A stretch of 64,000 nucleotides of DNA from an uncultured Eggerthella sp. (GTDB lineage: Bacteria; Actinomycetota; Coriobacteriia; Coriobacteriales; Eggerthellaceae): NCBI GenBank assembly GCA_900542525.1, contig UQNZ01000002.1:248001-312000 (forward strand), written 5' to 3'. A program made the position numbers and the translations under genes. The notes beneath the pieces are model-generated. The model did no database searches, was not told where the DNA came from, and saw nothing but the letters and a program-made list of their open reading frames with translations. Shown in pieces: positions 51,236-58,937 of the stretch. Every line of letters starts with the position of its first letter. The first letter of the stretch is position 1.

Positions 51236-52546
51236 CTAGGCGGCTTCAGGTGCTTTGACTCTAGTGCTGGGCATAGTGCCCTTGCGGCCGGTTTTGATCG
51301 TGCGGCGATGCAAGAGCGCAATGGCGGGGATCGCGAGAGCGAGCACGCCTCCCATGATGAATCCAGCTTGAGCGCCCCACAGGTCGATCATGATACCTGC
51401 CAATGTCGGCCCGATCGCAAGACCGCATGTGCAGCCTGCATTGAGCCAGGTGATAGCTTCGGTCAGGCGTTTTCCCGGAACAGAGCGTTCGCAGGCGCCA
51501 TTCATCACGATCAGGAAGGGTGCGTAGAAGAGCGCGCCAAAACAGGAGATCACGTACAGACTCACGGCATCGCTGATCAGTATCATCGATCCATAAGCCA
51601 CGCCGATGCAGATGGCAGCGATCAGCACTTGCTTGTAGTGGGGGATCGCAAGGCGCAAGGTGCCGAACAGGAAGCCTATCGCGATCGAGACGAGCGCCGA
51701 GAGTATCAGCGCGCCGCTAGCGATGTTCGGTTCACCCAGTTCTTCAGCGAATGCGACCGAGGTAGTGTCGAAGGTTCCGAAGAACGAGCCGAGCAGGAGC
51801 ATCAGAATGAAGAGCACCCGTACGATGCGTGAGGAGCAAAAGAGACTTTTCTTCTCGCTTACGGATGTTGAACTGCTGGATGTTGGGTCGTCAGATGAAG
51901 CGGTATCCGCTGCTGATCTCCATCCGGGGTGAGGTTCAGTTTCTTTTGCGTGCGTGAGCAACGCTGCGCCGATCAAGAAGCACACACCGCCTACGGCAAG
52001 GCCTGCTATTGGAGTAAAAGATGAGGCAAGGAAGATCGAAAGGGCGGGAGCGATCATGAAGCCGATGTCGTCCAAAATTCCTTCATAAGAAAAGATAGTG
52101 GTTACATTCGGCGCCTTTTCTCCCAGCTTGCCTGTGCGCAGAAGATAGACCCATCGAGCACGTGAAAGAGCTTGAGCGCTGGGGATGCAACCGACGAAGA
52201 CCGACGCTATGAACAAAATCCAGAGGGGGCCATGGAATTGAACCGTGATCAGGAGCGCGACCAACCCAGTCAGGCTGACCAGCGCGGCAAAAGGCACTAC
52301 GCGTGATTGGCCACGTTCGTCGACCAGTTTTCCTAGGCGTGGACCTATCAGGAAGATCGCAAGTGCGATAACTGATGAGACAAGACCCGATTCGAGAAAT
52401 GAATAGCCAGCCAGCGAAAGCATAGCAACGGTTCCGATGTTCATCATGTAGCCATACATGCGCATCAGCAAGCAAGCGATGTCAAAGCGTCGCGCTGGAC
52501 GAACGTTCAAGATCGCCCCATATACTTTCAGATCTACTGCAGGCAT
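51236..52546 (-). CDS. MFS transporter
   Basis: A 436-residue major facilitator with 12 membrane helices in two six-helix halves, joined by a cytoplasmic Ser/Thr-rich linker (about 205-240, DPTSSSSTSVSEKK). Basic loop motifs (GPRLGKLVDERG) between helices 2 and 3 fit the family. Probably a drug or metabolite exporter because a TetR gene converges on it. ATG 52546 follows AAAGAGA. Confidence 0.85.
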   Translation of the reverse strand: MPAVDLKVYGAILNVRPARRFDIACLLMRMYGYMMNIGTVAMLSLAGYSFLESGLVSSVIALAIFLIGPRLGKLVDERGQSRVVPFAALVSLTGLVALLITVQFHGPLWILFIASVFVGCIPSAQALSRARWVYLLRTGKLGEKAPNVTTIFSYEGILDDIGFMIAPALSIFLASSFTPIAGLAVGGVCFLIGAALLTHAKETEPHPGWRSAADTASSDDPTSSSSTSVSEKKSLFCSSRIVRVLFILMLLLGSFFGTFDTTSVAFAEELGEPNIASGALILSALVSIAIGFLFGTLRLAIPHYKQVLIAAICIGVAYGSMILISDAVSLYVISCFGALFYAPFLIVMNGACERSVPGKRLTEAITWLNAGCTCGLAIGPTLAGIMIDLWGAQAGFIMGGVLALAIPAIALLHRRTIKTGRKGTMPSTRVKAPEAA

Positions 52547-52697
52547 CGTTCTCTTTGTTCCCGTTCAAATTAGGTGTTGGTATCTTCTGCGGATATGAAT
52601 GATAGGCACGTTGCAATCGAGATGCAACAAGGTGTTGCTTGAACCCGCGAACGGTATTTTCATAATGGAATTAGGCACTTACATGAAAGGACTCATT

Positions 52698-53162
52698 ATG
52701 GCTATGAGCGATACGATCACACAGATCCGAACCGAAAAAGGGCTGACGCAGGAGCAGATGGCGCGTGATCTGTTCGTGACCAGACAAGCGATCTCTCGTT
52801 GGGAAACTGGGGAAACATCGCCTGGCATCGATATGGTGAAGTTGATCTGTGTTACCTATTCGATCCCTCTTGAGCGCTTCTTCGAGATGCCAGCAGAGTA
52901 TTACTGTCAGTGCTGCTCGATGCCAATACCCAATGAATCGCTGCATGGCACTGAAGCAGATGGCTCGCTGAGCGATCACTACTGCAAGTGGTGCTATCAA
53001 GAGGGCGATTTTACAGCAAAAGATGTCGATATGGATGAGTTCATCGAGGCTACTGCCCAGATGGAAGCTGATGCGATGGGCATTTCGCGTGAAGAAGCGG
53101 TCTCGCTTATGGCAACTTTGCTCCCGCACCTTGATCGCTGGAAGGGCGAAGCCAAGAACTGA
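52698..53162 (+). CDS. XRE-type HTH regulator with zinc-ribbon C-terminal domain
   Basis: A 154-residue protein. Residues about 3-60 form a lambda-Cro-type HTH (ITQIRTEKGLTQEQMARDL, TRQAISRWETG). A putative zinc ribbon follows with two Cys clusters, YCQCCSMP and YCKWCYQ (about 66-96), and then a helical tail. This architecture is common in Firmicutes and Coriobacteria, usually as a stand-alone repressor of unknown target. I start at ATG 52698 behind AAAGGA; longer in-frame ORF sequence upstream lacks a site. Confidence 0.82.
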   Translation: MAMSDTITQIRTEKGLTQEQMARDLFVTRQAISRWETGETSPGIDMVKLICVTYSIPLERFFEMPAEYYCQCCSMPIPNESLHGTEADGSLSDHYCKWCYQEGDFTAKDVDMDEFIEATAQMEADAMGISREEAVSLMATLLPHLDRWKGEAKN

Positions 53163-53292
53163 GAGAAAAGCGGAGCGTCATTCGTCGATCAGTTGAAACA
53201 TTTGTCAGTTGAAACGTTTGATGATGCCTGTCTAGAAATCGATCTCTTCCCAGCACTCAAGGGAAAGCCCAGGTACACGTTTGAACTCATTA

Positions 53293-53316
53293 AAAAGCCG
53301 ACCTAATGGTCGGCTT
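53293..53316 (-). terminator. Terminator of the initiator tRNA gene
   Basis: AAAGCCGACC-ATTA-GGTCGGCTTT followed by TT on the minus strand, directly after the tRNA 3' end. Confidence 0.85.
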
Positions 53317-53322
53317 TGATTT

Positions 53323-53399
53323 TGGTCGCGGGGGCTGGATTTGAACCAACGACCTCCGGGTTATGAGCCCGGCGAGCTACCAGACTGCTCCACCCCGCA
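53323..53399 (-). tRNA. Initiator tRNA-fMet (CAT)
   Basis: The cloverleaf is complete, with acceptor stem TGCGGGG/CCCCGCG, the D arm, an anticodon arm CCGGG-CTCATAA-CCCGG, T arm with GGTTCAAATCC, and an encoded CCA. The three G:C pairs in the anticodon stem and the weak first acceptor pair (U1 with G72) are hallmarks of an initiator tRNA. A fragment of the same tRNA sequence occurs again at 54398-54432. Confidence 0.93.
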
Positions 53400-53600
53400 C
53401 TATATGTTCCGCTCGTTCCGAGTAAGCTATCTGGTATAACTCGTGAACGAAAAGCGACAGTAAAATATAATAGCCGCCATAACGCTGAAGCGCAAGAAGT
53501 ACTTCGATCGTAGCCATTCGCATGCGATGAACGGCAAAATGCGCATCTAAATGGCTGCATCTACTTCTTGCACCGCTAAAAGTGAACCTCACATAAAGAG

Positions 53601-54356
53601 CTACACCACTTCGGTGATGTGCCCTAAGAAGTCCTTCGTGCGATTATGCTGCGGGTGATCGAACACTTCCTCTGGCGTGCCTTCTTCAACGATCACACCG
53701 CCATCCATGAAGATCACGCGATCTGCTACATCACGCGCAAAGCCCATCTCGTGTGTTACTACGATCATGGTCATGCCTTCGTGCGCCAACTCTTTCATGA
53801 CCGAAAGAACACCACGAACAAGTTCGGGGTCGAGAGCGCTGGTTGCCTCGTCAAAGAGCATGACATGCGGATCCATGGCAAGCGCACGTGCAATAGCCAC
53901 GCGTTGCTGCTGACCGCCGGAAAGCTGACTTGGTTTGTAATCGACGCGTTCAGCCAACCCCACCTTCGTAAGCTCTTCGATCGCTTTCTTCTCTGCTTCT
54001 TCTTCGGAGCGCTTGAGCACTTTGCGCTGTGCCAGCATCACGTTCTTCTTTGCAGTGAGATGCGGGAACAGATTGAAGCTCTGGAACACCATGCCCAGCT
54101 TGGAGCGAACCTGGTTGATATCAACCTTCGGATCGGTGATCTCGGTGTCTTCAAAGAAGATTTTGCCCGAGGTAGGAGTCTCAAGCAGATTCACACAACG
54201 CAAAAGGGTTGATTTGCCCGAGCCGGAAGGACCAAGGATGACCACCACTTCGCCACGATGAACATTCACGTTAACGCCGCGCAAAACTTCAAGTTCGTCA
54301 AAGCTCTTCGTGAGGTTCTCAATGCGAACAACTACTTCATCGCTCACTTGATGCAT
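53601..54356 (-). CDS. Polar amino acid ABC transporter ATP-binding protein
   Basis: A 251-residue GlnQ-like ATPase with Walker A GPSGSGKST, Q-loop region, signature LSGGQQQR, Walker B VMLFDEATSALD and the switch His in VTHEMGFA. All are intact. It powers amino acid import together with the permease and binding protein encoded directly upstream. Its ATG overlaps closely behind the permease stop (2-base gap), with AAGGGGG as binding site. A tRNA gene follows about 200 bases later. Confidence 0.93.
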   Translation of the reverse strand: MHQVSDEVVVRIENLTKSFDELEVLRGVNVNVHRGEVVVILGPSGSGKSTLLRCVNLLETPTSGKIFFEDTEITDPKVDINQVRSKLGMVFQSFNLFPHLTAKKNVMLAQRKVLKRSEEEAEKKAIEELTKVGLAERVDYKPSQLSGGQQQRVAIARALAMDPHVMLFDEATSALDPELVRGVLSVMKELAHEGMTMIVVTHEMGFARDVADRVIFMDGGVIVEEGTPEEVFDHPQHNRTKDFLGHITEVV

Positions 54357-54358
54357 CG

Positions 54359-55807
54359 CTAATTCCCCCTTCCACTTTCTGTTGCTAATACAGAAGCTGA
54401 ACCTACGACCTCCGGGTTATGAGTCCGGTGGGCGTTCATGTTGCTGCCAAATGCAGGCGTGCTTTCAACAGCCAGGTTGCCTTGTAGTTCAGGATCTTCT
54501 GGTAAGGGCGCTTTGTTTTTCCTACGTTTGTTCTTCTTGCCAGCGTTGCCTGCATCGCGGTCGGCAAGGTGCGCCTCAAGCTTACCCACGACCTTAGCGA
54601 GCGGCAAGGTGATAACGAGATAGAAACAGGCCGCAACAATATAAGGGGTGATCGAACCAGTGGTTGCCACGATCGTCTTCGCGTACATGACCACTTCCAT
54701 AACACCTACGGCAGCGAGCAGCGAGGTGTCCTTGTAGAGCAGGATGAATTCGCTGGTCATAGTAGGAATCACGCGACGTACGGTTTGCGGGATGATCACG
54801 AAGAGCATCGTCTGTGCGCCGTTCATACCGAGCGAACGTGAAGCCTCGAACTGGCCCTTAGGGATCGATTGAATGCCCGCGCGGAAGATCTCACATAAGT
54901 AGGCGCTCGAGTTCATTGCCAAGACTATCACGCCGAGAGGGAAGGGAGGTACTTGGATGCCTGCAAGCGGAAGTCCGAAGAACGCGATATAGATCTGAAG
55001 GAACAGTGGCGTGCCGCGAACGACATTCACATAGGTGGTTGCAAGACCGCGTAGAGCACGCAGCTTCGACATACGCATGAGTGCGAGCAATAGGCCGAAG
55101 GGAATCGCGCAGGGAAACGCTACGAGCACGATCGCGAGCGCCATAAAAAATCCCTTGATAACCACCGGGAAGCTCGTTACCAGAACTGTTGGATCGAGGA
55201 AGAGATGCAAGAACTTGTTGGAATTCCATGCCTGCACCCAGTCCTGCTCGCCTAAATAGGTGGAGAGCTCTTCGGCGGGGTCGATGCCTACCACATTAAT
55301 GGCTGGGATCTGTCCGATTTCCTTGCAGTCGCCATTTGCGAGTTCATAGGTGCCCGTAAGATCCATCGCACCGCCGGAAGCAGGGAACTCCACCTCGTAT
55401 ATTTCAAAGCGCAAATATTCGCCGGTAGGAGCTGCTTCATTAAAAGTGGCAACGATCGAATTGCCCTGTATCTGGAAGCTTGCTGCAATGTTGGTGCGGG
55501 TCATAAGGTCGGGACCGGAGAGCATGGTGATACGTGCGTTCTTCGTTGAGAACGAAGTGCCCTCGGGCATCGTGAGCGTAATGCTTTTGATGCTTTCGTT
55601 GGAGGCAGCCTGGCCTTCCCAAGTGATGCGCGTTTCAGTTGCACCCTTCACTTCGTTAGCGCCATCGGCATTGGGGCGAGCAGTGCATTTGGTGGAATCG
55701 AGCGCTTGGGCCGTTGCAGGCTGTGCGCACAAACCCACGAAGAAAACAGAGCATGCAACGGCGATAGCCATAAGGGCAGATATGAAAGAGCGCATGCGTT
55801 TTTGCAT
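54359..55807 (-). CDS. Amino acid ABC permease with secreted N-terminal domain and tRNA-derived tail
   Basis: A 482-residue protein, about twice the normal permease length. It begins with a signal peptide (about 1-34). An extracytoplasmic beta-rich domain (about 35-185, KSITLTMPEGTSFSTKNARI region) follows. A HisM/GlnP-type permease domain with five helices (about 210-430) carries the EAA-like GQFEASRSLGMNGAQTM. The basic tail ends in AHRTHNPEVVGSASVLATE, which is the translation of a tRNA-fMet fragment (54398-54432). The added outer domain may help recruit the binding protein or the substrate. The hairpin at 55823 lies between it and the binding-protein gene. Confidence 0.85.
   Translation of the reverse strand: MQKRMRSFISALMAIAVACSVFFVGLCAQPATAQALDSTKCTARPNADGANEVKGATETRITWEGQAASNESIKSITLTMPEGTSFSTKNARITMLSGPDLMTRTNIAASFQIQGNSIVATFNEAAPTGEYLRFEIYEVEFPASGGAMDLTGTYELANGDCKEIGQIPAINVVGIDPAEELSTYLGEQDWVQAWNSNKFLHLFLDPTVLVTSFPVVIKGFFMALAIVLVAFPCAIPFGLLLALMRMSKLRALRGLATTYVNVVRGTPLFLQIYIAFFGLPLAGIQVPPFPLGVIVLAMNSSAYLCEIFRAGIQSIPKGQFEASRSLGMNGAQTMLFVIIPQTVRRVIPTMTSEFILLYKDTSLLAAVGVMEVVMYAKTIVATTGSITPYIVAACFYLVITLPLAKVVGKLEAHLADRDAGNAGKKNKRRKNKAPLPEDPELQGNLAVESTPAFGSNMNAHRTHNPEVVGSASVLATESGRGN
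54398..54432 (-). other. tRNA-fMet fragment inside the permease 3' end
   Basis: About 31 of 35 bases match the anticodon-to-T-arm part of the intact initiator tRNA at 53323-53399, in the same orientation. The intervening 1 kb holds the ATP-binding gene. Possible trace of integration or recombination at a tRNA. Confidence 0.7.
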
Positions 55808-55822
55808 GATACATCCTTAAAT

Positions 55823-55859
55823 AAAAAAACCCTCCCCAACACGTGGTTGGAGAGGGTTG
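55823..55859 (-). terminator. Intercistronic terminator/attenuator in the ABC operon
   Basis: On the minus strand AACCCTC-T-CCAAC pairs with GTTGG-G-GAGGGTT and is followed by seven T. It lies after the binding-protein gene and would make that gene more highly expressed than permease and ATPase. Confidence 0.8.
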
Positions 55860-55869
55860 ACCTAAAATA

Positions 55870-56685
55870 CTAGAACCACTTTGCGATCAGTTCATCAACC
55901 TTGCCGTTGTCTTTGAGTTTCTGAATTGCTTCGTTCAGAGCCTTGGTCAGTTCGGGATTGTCTTTGGATACAATGATCGCGTACTCTTCGCCCGTTGCAC
56001 TGGTTGAGACAACCTGAGCATCTTGATAGGCCTCTTTGAGCATCCTTTCGACAACTTTATTATTGGCGCAAACCGCATCAGCTTGGCCAGACTGCATAGC
56101 TGCAAAGCAATCGGTGGAGTTGTCGTAGGGCTGAATAGTTGCGTTCGGGTAGTTCTCCTGAGCATAGGTTTCACAGGTGGTTCCACGCTGAACCGCAATG
56201 ATGATACCGTCTTGGTTCAGTGCTTCAGTAGCGTTCTCTTTGGTGATACCTGAATCCTTCATGGTTGCGATAGCCTGATCGTCGATGTAGTACGAATCTG
56301 TGAAATCGACCTGCTTTTCGCGCTCAGGTAAAATGGAGAAACCGGACATGCCGATATCAACCTGGCCGCCGGAAACAACCGCAGGGATGATAGCGTCGAA
56401 GCTACCATATTGCTTGATTTCGTACTCCAGACCGAGCTCTTCAGCGAGTGCTTTGCCCAGTTCAACTTCGAAGCCGACAACCTCATCGCCTTCAAGGTTT
56501 TCAAACGGGGGATAGTCGGGAGAAAGACCAACTACGAGCTTACCGTCGTTCAGCAGAGTGTAGTCTGTGGATTCAGCCTGGGTATCTTTGGATTCGTTGT
56601 TTGAAGAGCAACCGAACAAGCCAATAGACGCGACCAGGGCGAAGAGCACAGCAACTACGCCAAGTTTCTTCATTGTTGCAGTCAT
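55870..56685 (-). CDS. Amino acid ABC transporter substrate-binding lipoprotein
   Basis: A 271-residue extracytoplasmic solute-binding protein of family 3. The signal peptide ends in a lipobox with Cys (LFGCSSN). The mature protein has LVVGLSPDYPPFENLEGDEVVGFEVEL, the family signature, then the two-lobe ligand fold. It binds a polar amino acid such as glutamine, cystine or arginine; the exact ligand is not evident. Start ATG 56685 follows AAAGGA. First gene of the operon; a palindrome lies just upstream. Confidence 0.9.
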   Translation of the reverse strand: MTATMKKLGVVAVLFALVASIGLFGCSSNNESKDTQAESTDYTLLNDGKLVVGLSPDYPPFENLEGDEVVGFEVELGKALAEELGLEYEIKQYGSFDAIIPAVVSGGQVDIGMSGFSILPEREKQVDFTDSYYIDDQAIATMKDSGITKENATEALNQDGIIIAVQRGTTCETYAQENYPNATIQPYDNSTDCFAAMQSGQADAVCANNKVVERMLKEAYQDAQVVSTSATGEEYAIIVSKDNPELTKALNEAIQKLKDNGKVDELIAKWF

Positions 56686-56710
56686 AACGTTCCTTTCGTT
56701 TTTGAGACGT

Positions 56711-56729
56711 ACTTAGTATATAGCTAAGT
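56711..56729. promoter_or_regulatory. Palindrome ACTTAG-N7-CTAAGT upstream of the ABC operon
   Basis: A perfect 6-bp inverted repeat around TATATAG, which could include the -10 of the leftward promoter. Candidate operator for regulation by amino acid supply. Confidence 0.45.
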
Positions 56730-56830
56730 TGGTCCAAAACCGCGGATACGTTGCGGTTACGGCAGGTTTTTTTATAAGGAACGCGCGTGTGAGCGGGTGC
56801 GGGCAGAAAGCCGCGAATCAAGAATGCTGG

Positions 56831-58792
56831 CTAGGAATGCTGACCCTCTTGATAGGGATAGGCCTCGATAAGCTCGGAGATGGTAACGAACTTATAGCCC
56901 TGGCTCTTCAGATATGGCAAGGCTTCACGAAGCGCAGCAACGGTCTGCGAGCGATCGCCACCGCCATCATGCATGAGGATGACTTCGCCAGGACCTGCGC
57001 TTTTAATACGTGAAGCGATGGCATCCGCACCTGGTCGGCGCCAGTCTTCAGTGTCGATATTCCAGCCGATCTCGCCCTGGACCATGCTTCTGAGATCGTT
57101 CGCCACGCTATCGTTGAAGTTGCCGCCAGGCGCACGGAAGTAGACGCTTGCATCTTTATTCGTGGCGTTCTTGATGGCATCCATGCCCTTTTGCACTTCT
57201 TCTTGGCGTTCTGCTGTGCTCATGAGATTGAGGGAAACACCCTTGCCTGATCCTGCTGCGTGGTCCCACGTGTGGGTAGCAACCTCATGCCCTTCATTGG
57301 CCATGCGCACAATTTGATCGGAGTGCGAAGAGATCTGCTCGCCGATGGTGTAGAACGTTGCCTTTGCCCCGTTTTCCTTCAGGATATCGAGGATCTGATC
57401 GGTCGAACTGCCCCAGGGTCCATCGTCGAAGGTGAGCGCTATAACCTTTTCGCCGTTGGAGTTGGCATTGTAGTACACCAGGCGATTATCGATCTTTTCC
57501 TTGGTGACTTGCTCGATGACCTTGCCCGATTCAGAGCCGGTGCGAGTTACCGTTTCGCCATCCTGACCAGCTAGGAAAACGTGAAGTGCACCATATTGAC
57601 CAGCTTTTGAATAGCCCGCTGGAATAACCGTTGGAGCTGAATCGGTGTAGTCTTCCATCACATCGGTGCCGTTCGAGACGACCACTTGGTCACCTTCGTT
57701 GATGTGCGTTTTCAGGTCGCTAATGGGTTGCTCGTTGATGACAGCCGTGCAACGGGTGCCATCGCCTTCACGGAGCATTGATTCGTCGACTGCAATGAAG
57801 TTTCCTGGCGTGACCTGCACGATGTTGTTGTCGAGCAGCCCCTCGATCGAGCGTTCGCTTCCTTCGAGTGTCATCTTCTCGCCATTGACCGTGGCTGTTA
57901 TAGGCCCAGCGAAAGCAATCTGCTGATAACCGAAGAAGCCACCTACGCCCAGTGCAATTACGATTGCAACAGCAGCGACCACGCGTGGCCATGCTTTAGT
58001 GCGCTTGCGCGCATGCTTCGATGTGGTAGTGAGTGGTTTGAAATTCGCAGGTGAAGCTGCTTGTGTGTCGGATGCTTTGTACCGTCCACTTGAGGCAGTA
58101 TAGTCTTGGTAGCTGTAGGGTTGCGGTGCTTCTTGCGTGTGCTCAACTGCGGTGAAACTTGCGGAATGTCCAGCGTACGATCTTTGTCGGGCATTGGCTG
58201 CACCGGCTGCTCTTGAGCGTGCGGCTTGTTCAGCCTGCGGCTCGGAATGGTCGCTCGTAGGCGGGACGGTGCGGAATCTTGCTGATTGACTTGGATGAGC
58301 AATGGGGTATTCGGAAGAAACTGCTTGGACTGCGCGCTGTGAGCCAGAAAGAGAAGCACTCGTTTGCCGGTCATGTGCGAGAGCATGTGGGAGTGTACCA
58401 TCGGAATGTGCTCCTCGCACAGGATAGATTTCGCCCGTATAGAGGGGGCTGCCTGCGCCATGCGGGCGAACCGAACTTTCAAAGGATGTCTCTTCGACAC
58501 CAAACCCAGACGTTTCATGACCTGGTCGAACATGCTGTTGCATTGCTCTGGCCGCAGGAGACTTCGGATGGGGAACTCCAACGGCGCCGATGGTAGGGAG
58601 TGATGTTTGAGAGAGACGGGGGTTGCGATCGTGATTGAAGGACTGTGCGTCTTTCACCATGCGGATACCATTAGTAGAGGAAAGCTCATCACTCTGAACA
58701 GTTTCGCGATTGGGCGTACGACGCTGTGGCTTGCGACGGTGCGAGCGAGCATTATCGTGTTGGTGATGTGCTGGTTGATAATCGTGAGGCAT
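56831..58792 (-). CDS. Membrane-anchored polysaccharide deacetylase (CE4/NodB)
   Basis: A 653-residue cell-surface enzyme, likely peptidoglycan or polysaccharide deacetylase. Residues 1-265 are an unusually long, Ser/Pro/Gln/His-rich disordered cytoplasmic region. One membrane helix follows (about 272-290, VVAAVAIVIALGVGGFFGY). Residues about 300-430 form a beta-rich spacer. The NodB domain lies at about 445-640 with all five motifs: TFDDGP, HTWDH, RAPGG, DTEDWRRP and LMHDGGG. Metal-binding Asp/His/His appear intact. Start ATG 58792 has a GAGGGG site rather far away, so the exact start is uncertain. Confidence 0.86.
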   Translation of the reverse strand: MPHDYQPAHHQHDNARSHRRKPQRRTPNRETVQSDELSSTNGIRMVKDAQSFNHDRNPRLSQTSLPTIGAVGVPHPKSPAARAMQQHVRPGHETSGFGVEETSFESSVRPHGAGSPLYTGEIYPVRGAHSDGTLPHALAHDRQTSASLSGSQRAVQAVSSEYPIAHPSQSARFRTVPPTSDHSEPQAEQAARSRAAGAANARQRSYAGHSASFTAVEHTQEAPQPYSYQDYTASSGRYKASDTQAASPANFKPLTTTSKHARKRTKAWPRVVAAVAIVIALGVGGFFGYQQIAFAGPITATVNGEKMTLEGSERSIEGLLDNNIVQVTPGNFIAVDESMLREGDGTRCTAVINEQPISDLKTHINEGDQVVVSNGTDVMEDYTDSAPTVIPAGYSKAGQYGALHVFLAGQDGETVTRTGSESGKVIEQVTKEKIDNRLVYYNANSNGEKVIALTFDDGPWGSSTDQILDILKENGAKATFYTIGEQISSHSDQIVRMANEGHEVATHTWDHAAGSGKGVSLNLMSTAERQEEVQKGMDAIKNATNKDASVYFRAPGGNFNDSVANDLRSMVQGEIGWNIDTEDWRRPGADAIASRIKSAGPGEVILMHDGGGDRSQTVAALREALPYLKSQGYKFVTISELIEAYPYQEGQHS

Positions 58793-58844
58793 GGCTGGTT
58801 TTTCGTGATCCCCTCATCGCTCTCTGGGCCGTTTTCGCGCTTAT

Positions 58845-58885
58845 GAAAAACAAGCGCGCCCATAAGGAAATGAACGCGCTTTATT
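58845..58885 (-). terminator. Terminator of htpG
   Basis: AAGCGCG and CGCGCTT enclose a loop and are followed by GTTTTT on the minus strand, about 55 bases after the htpG stop. Confidence 0.6.
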
Positions 58886-58937
58886 CTACTCGCATTTTGT
58901 AGGGATTGTAGGGAAAACTCGCGCTTTTGTTGTGTAA

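Noticed and set aside
53303..53560. Open frame containing HNPEVVGSNPAPATK
   Set aside because: Spurious translation of the tRNA-fMet gene.
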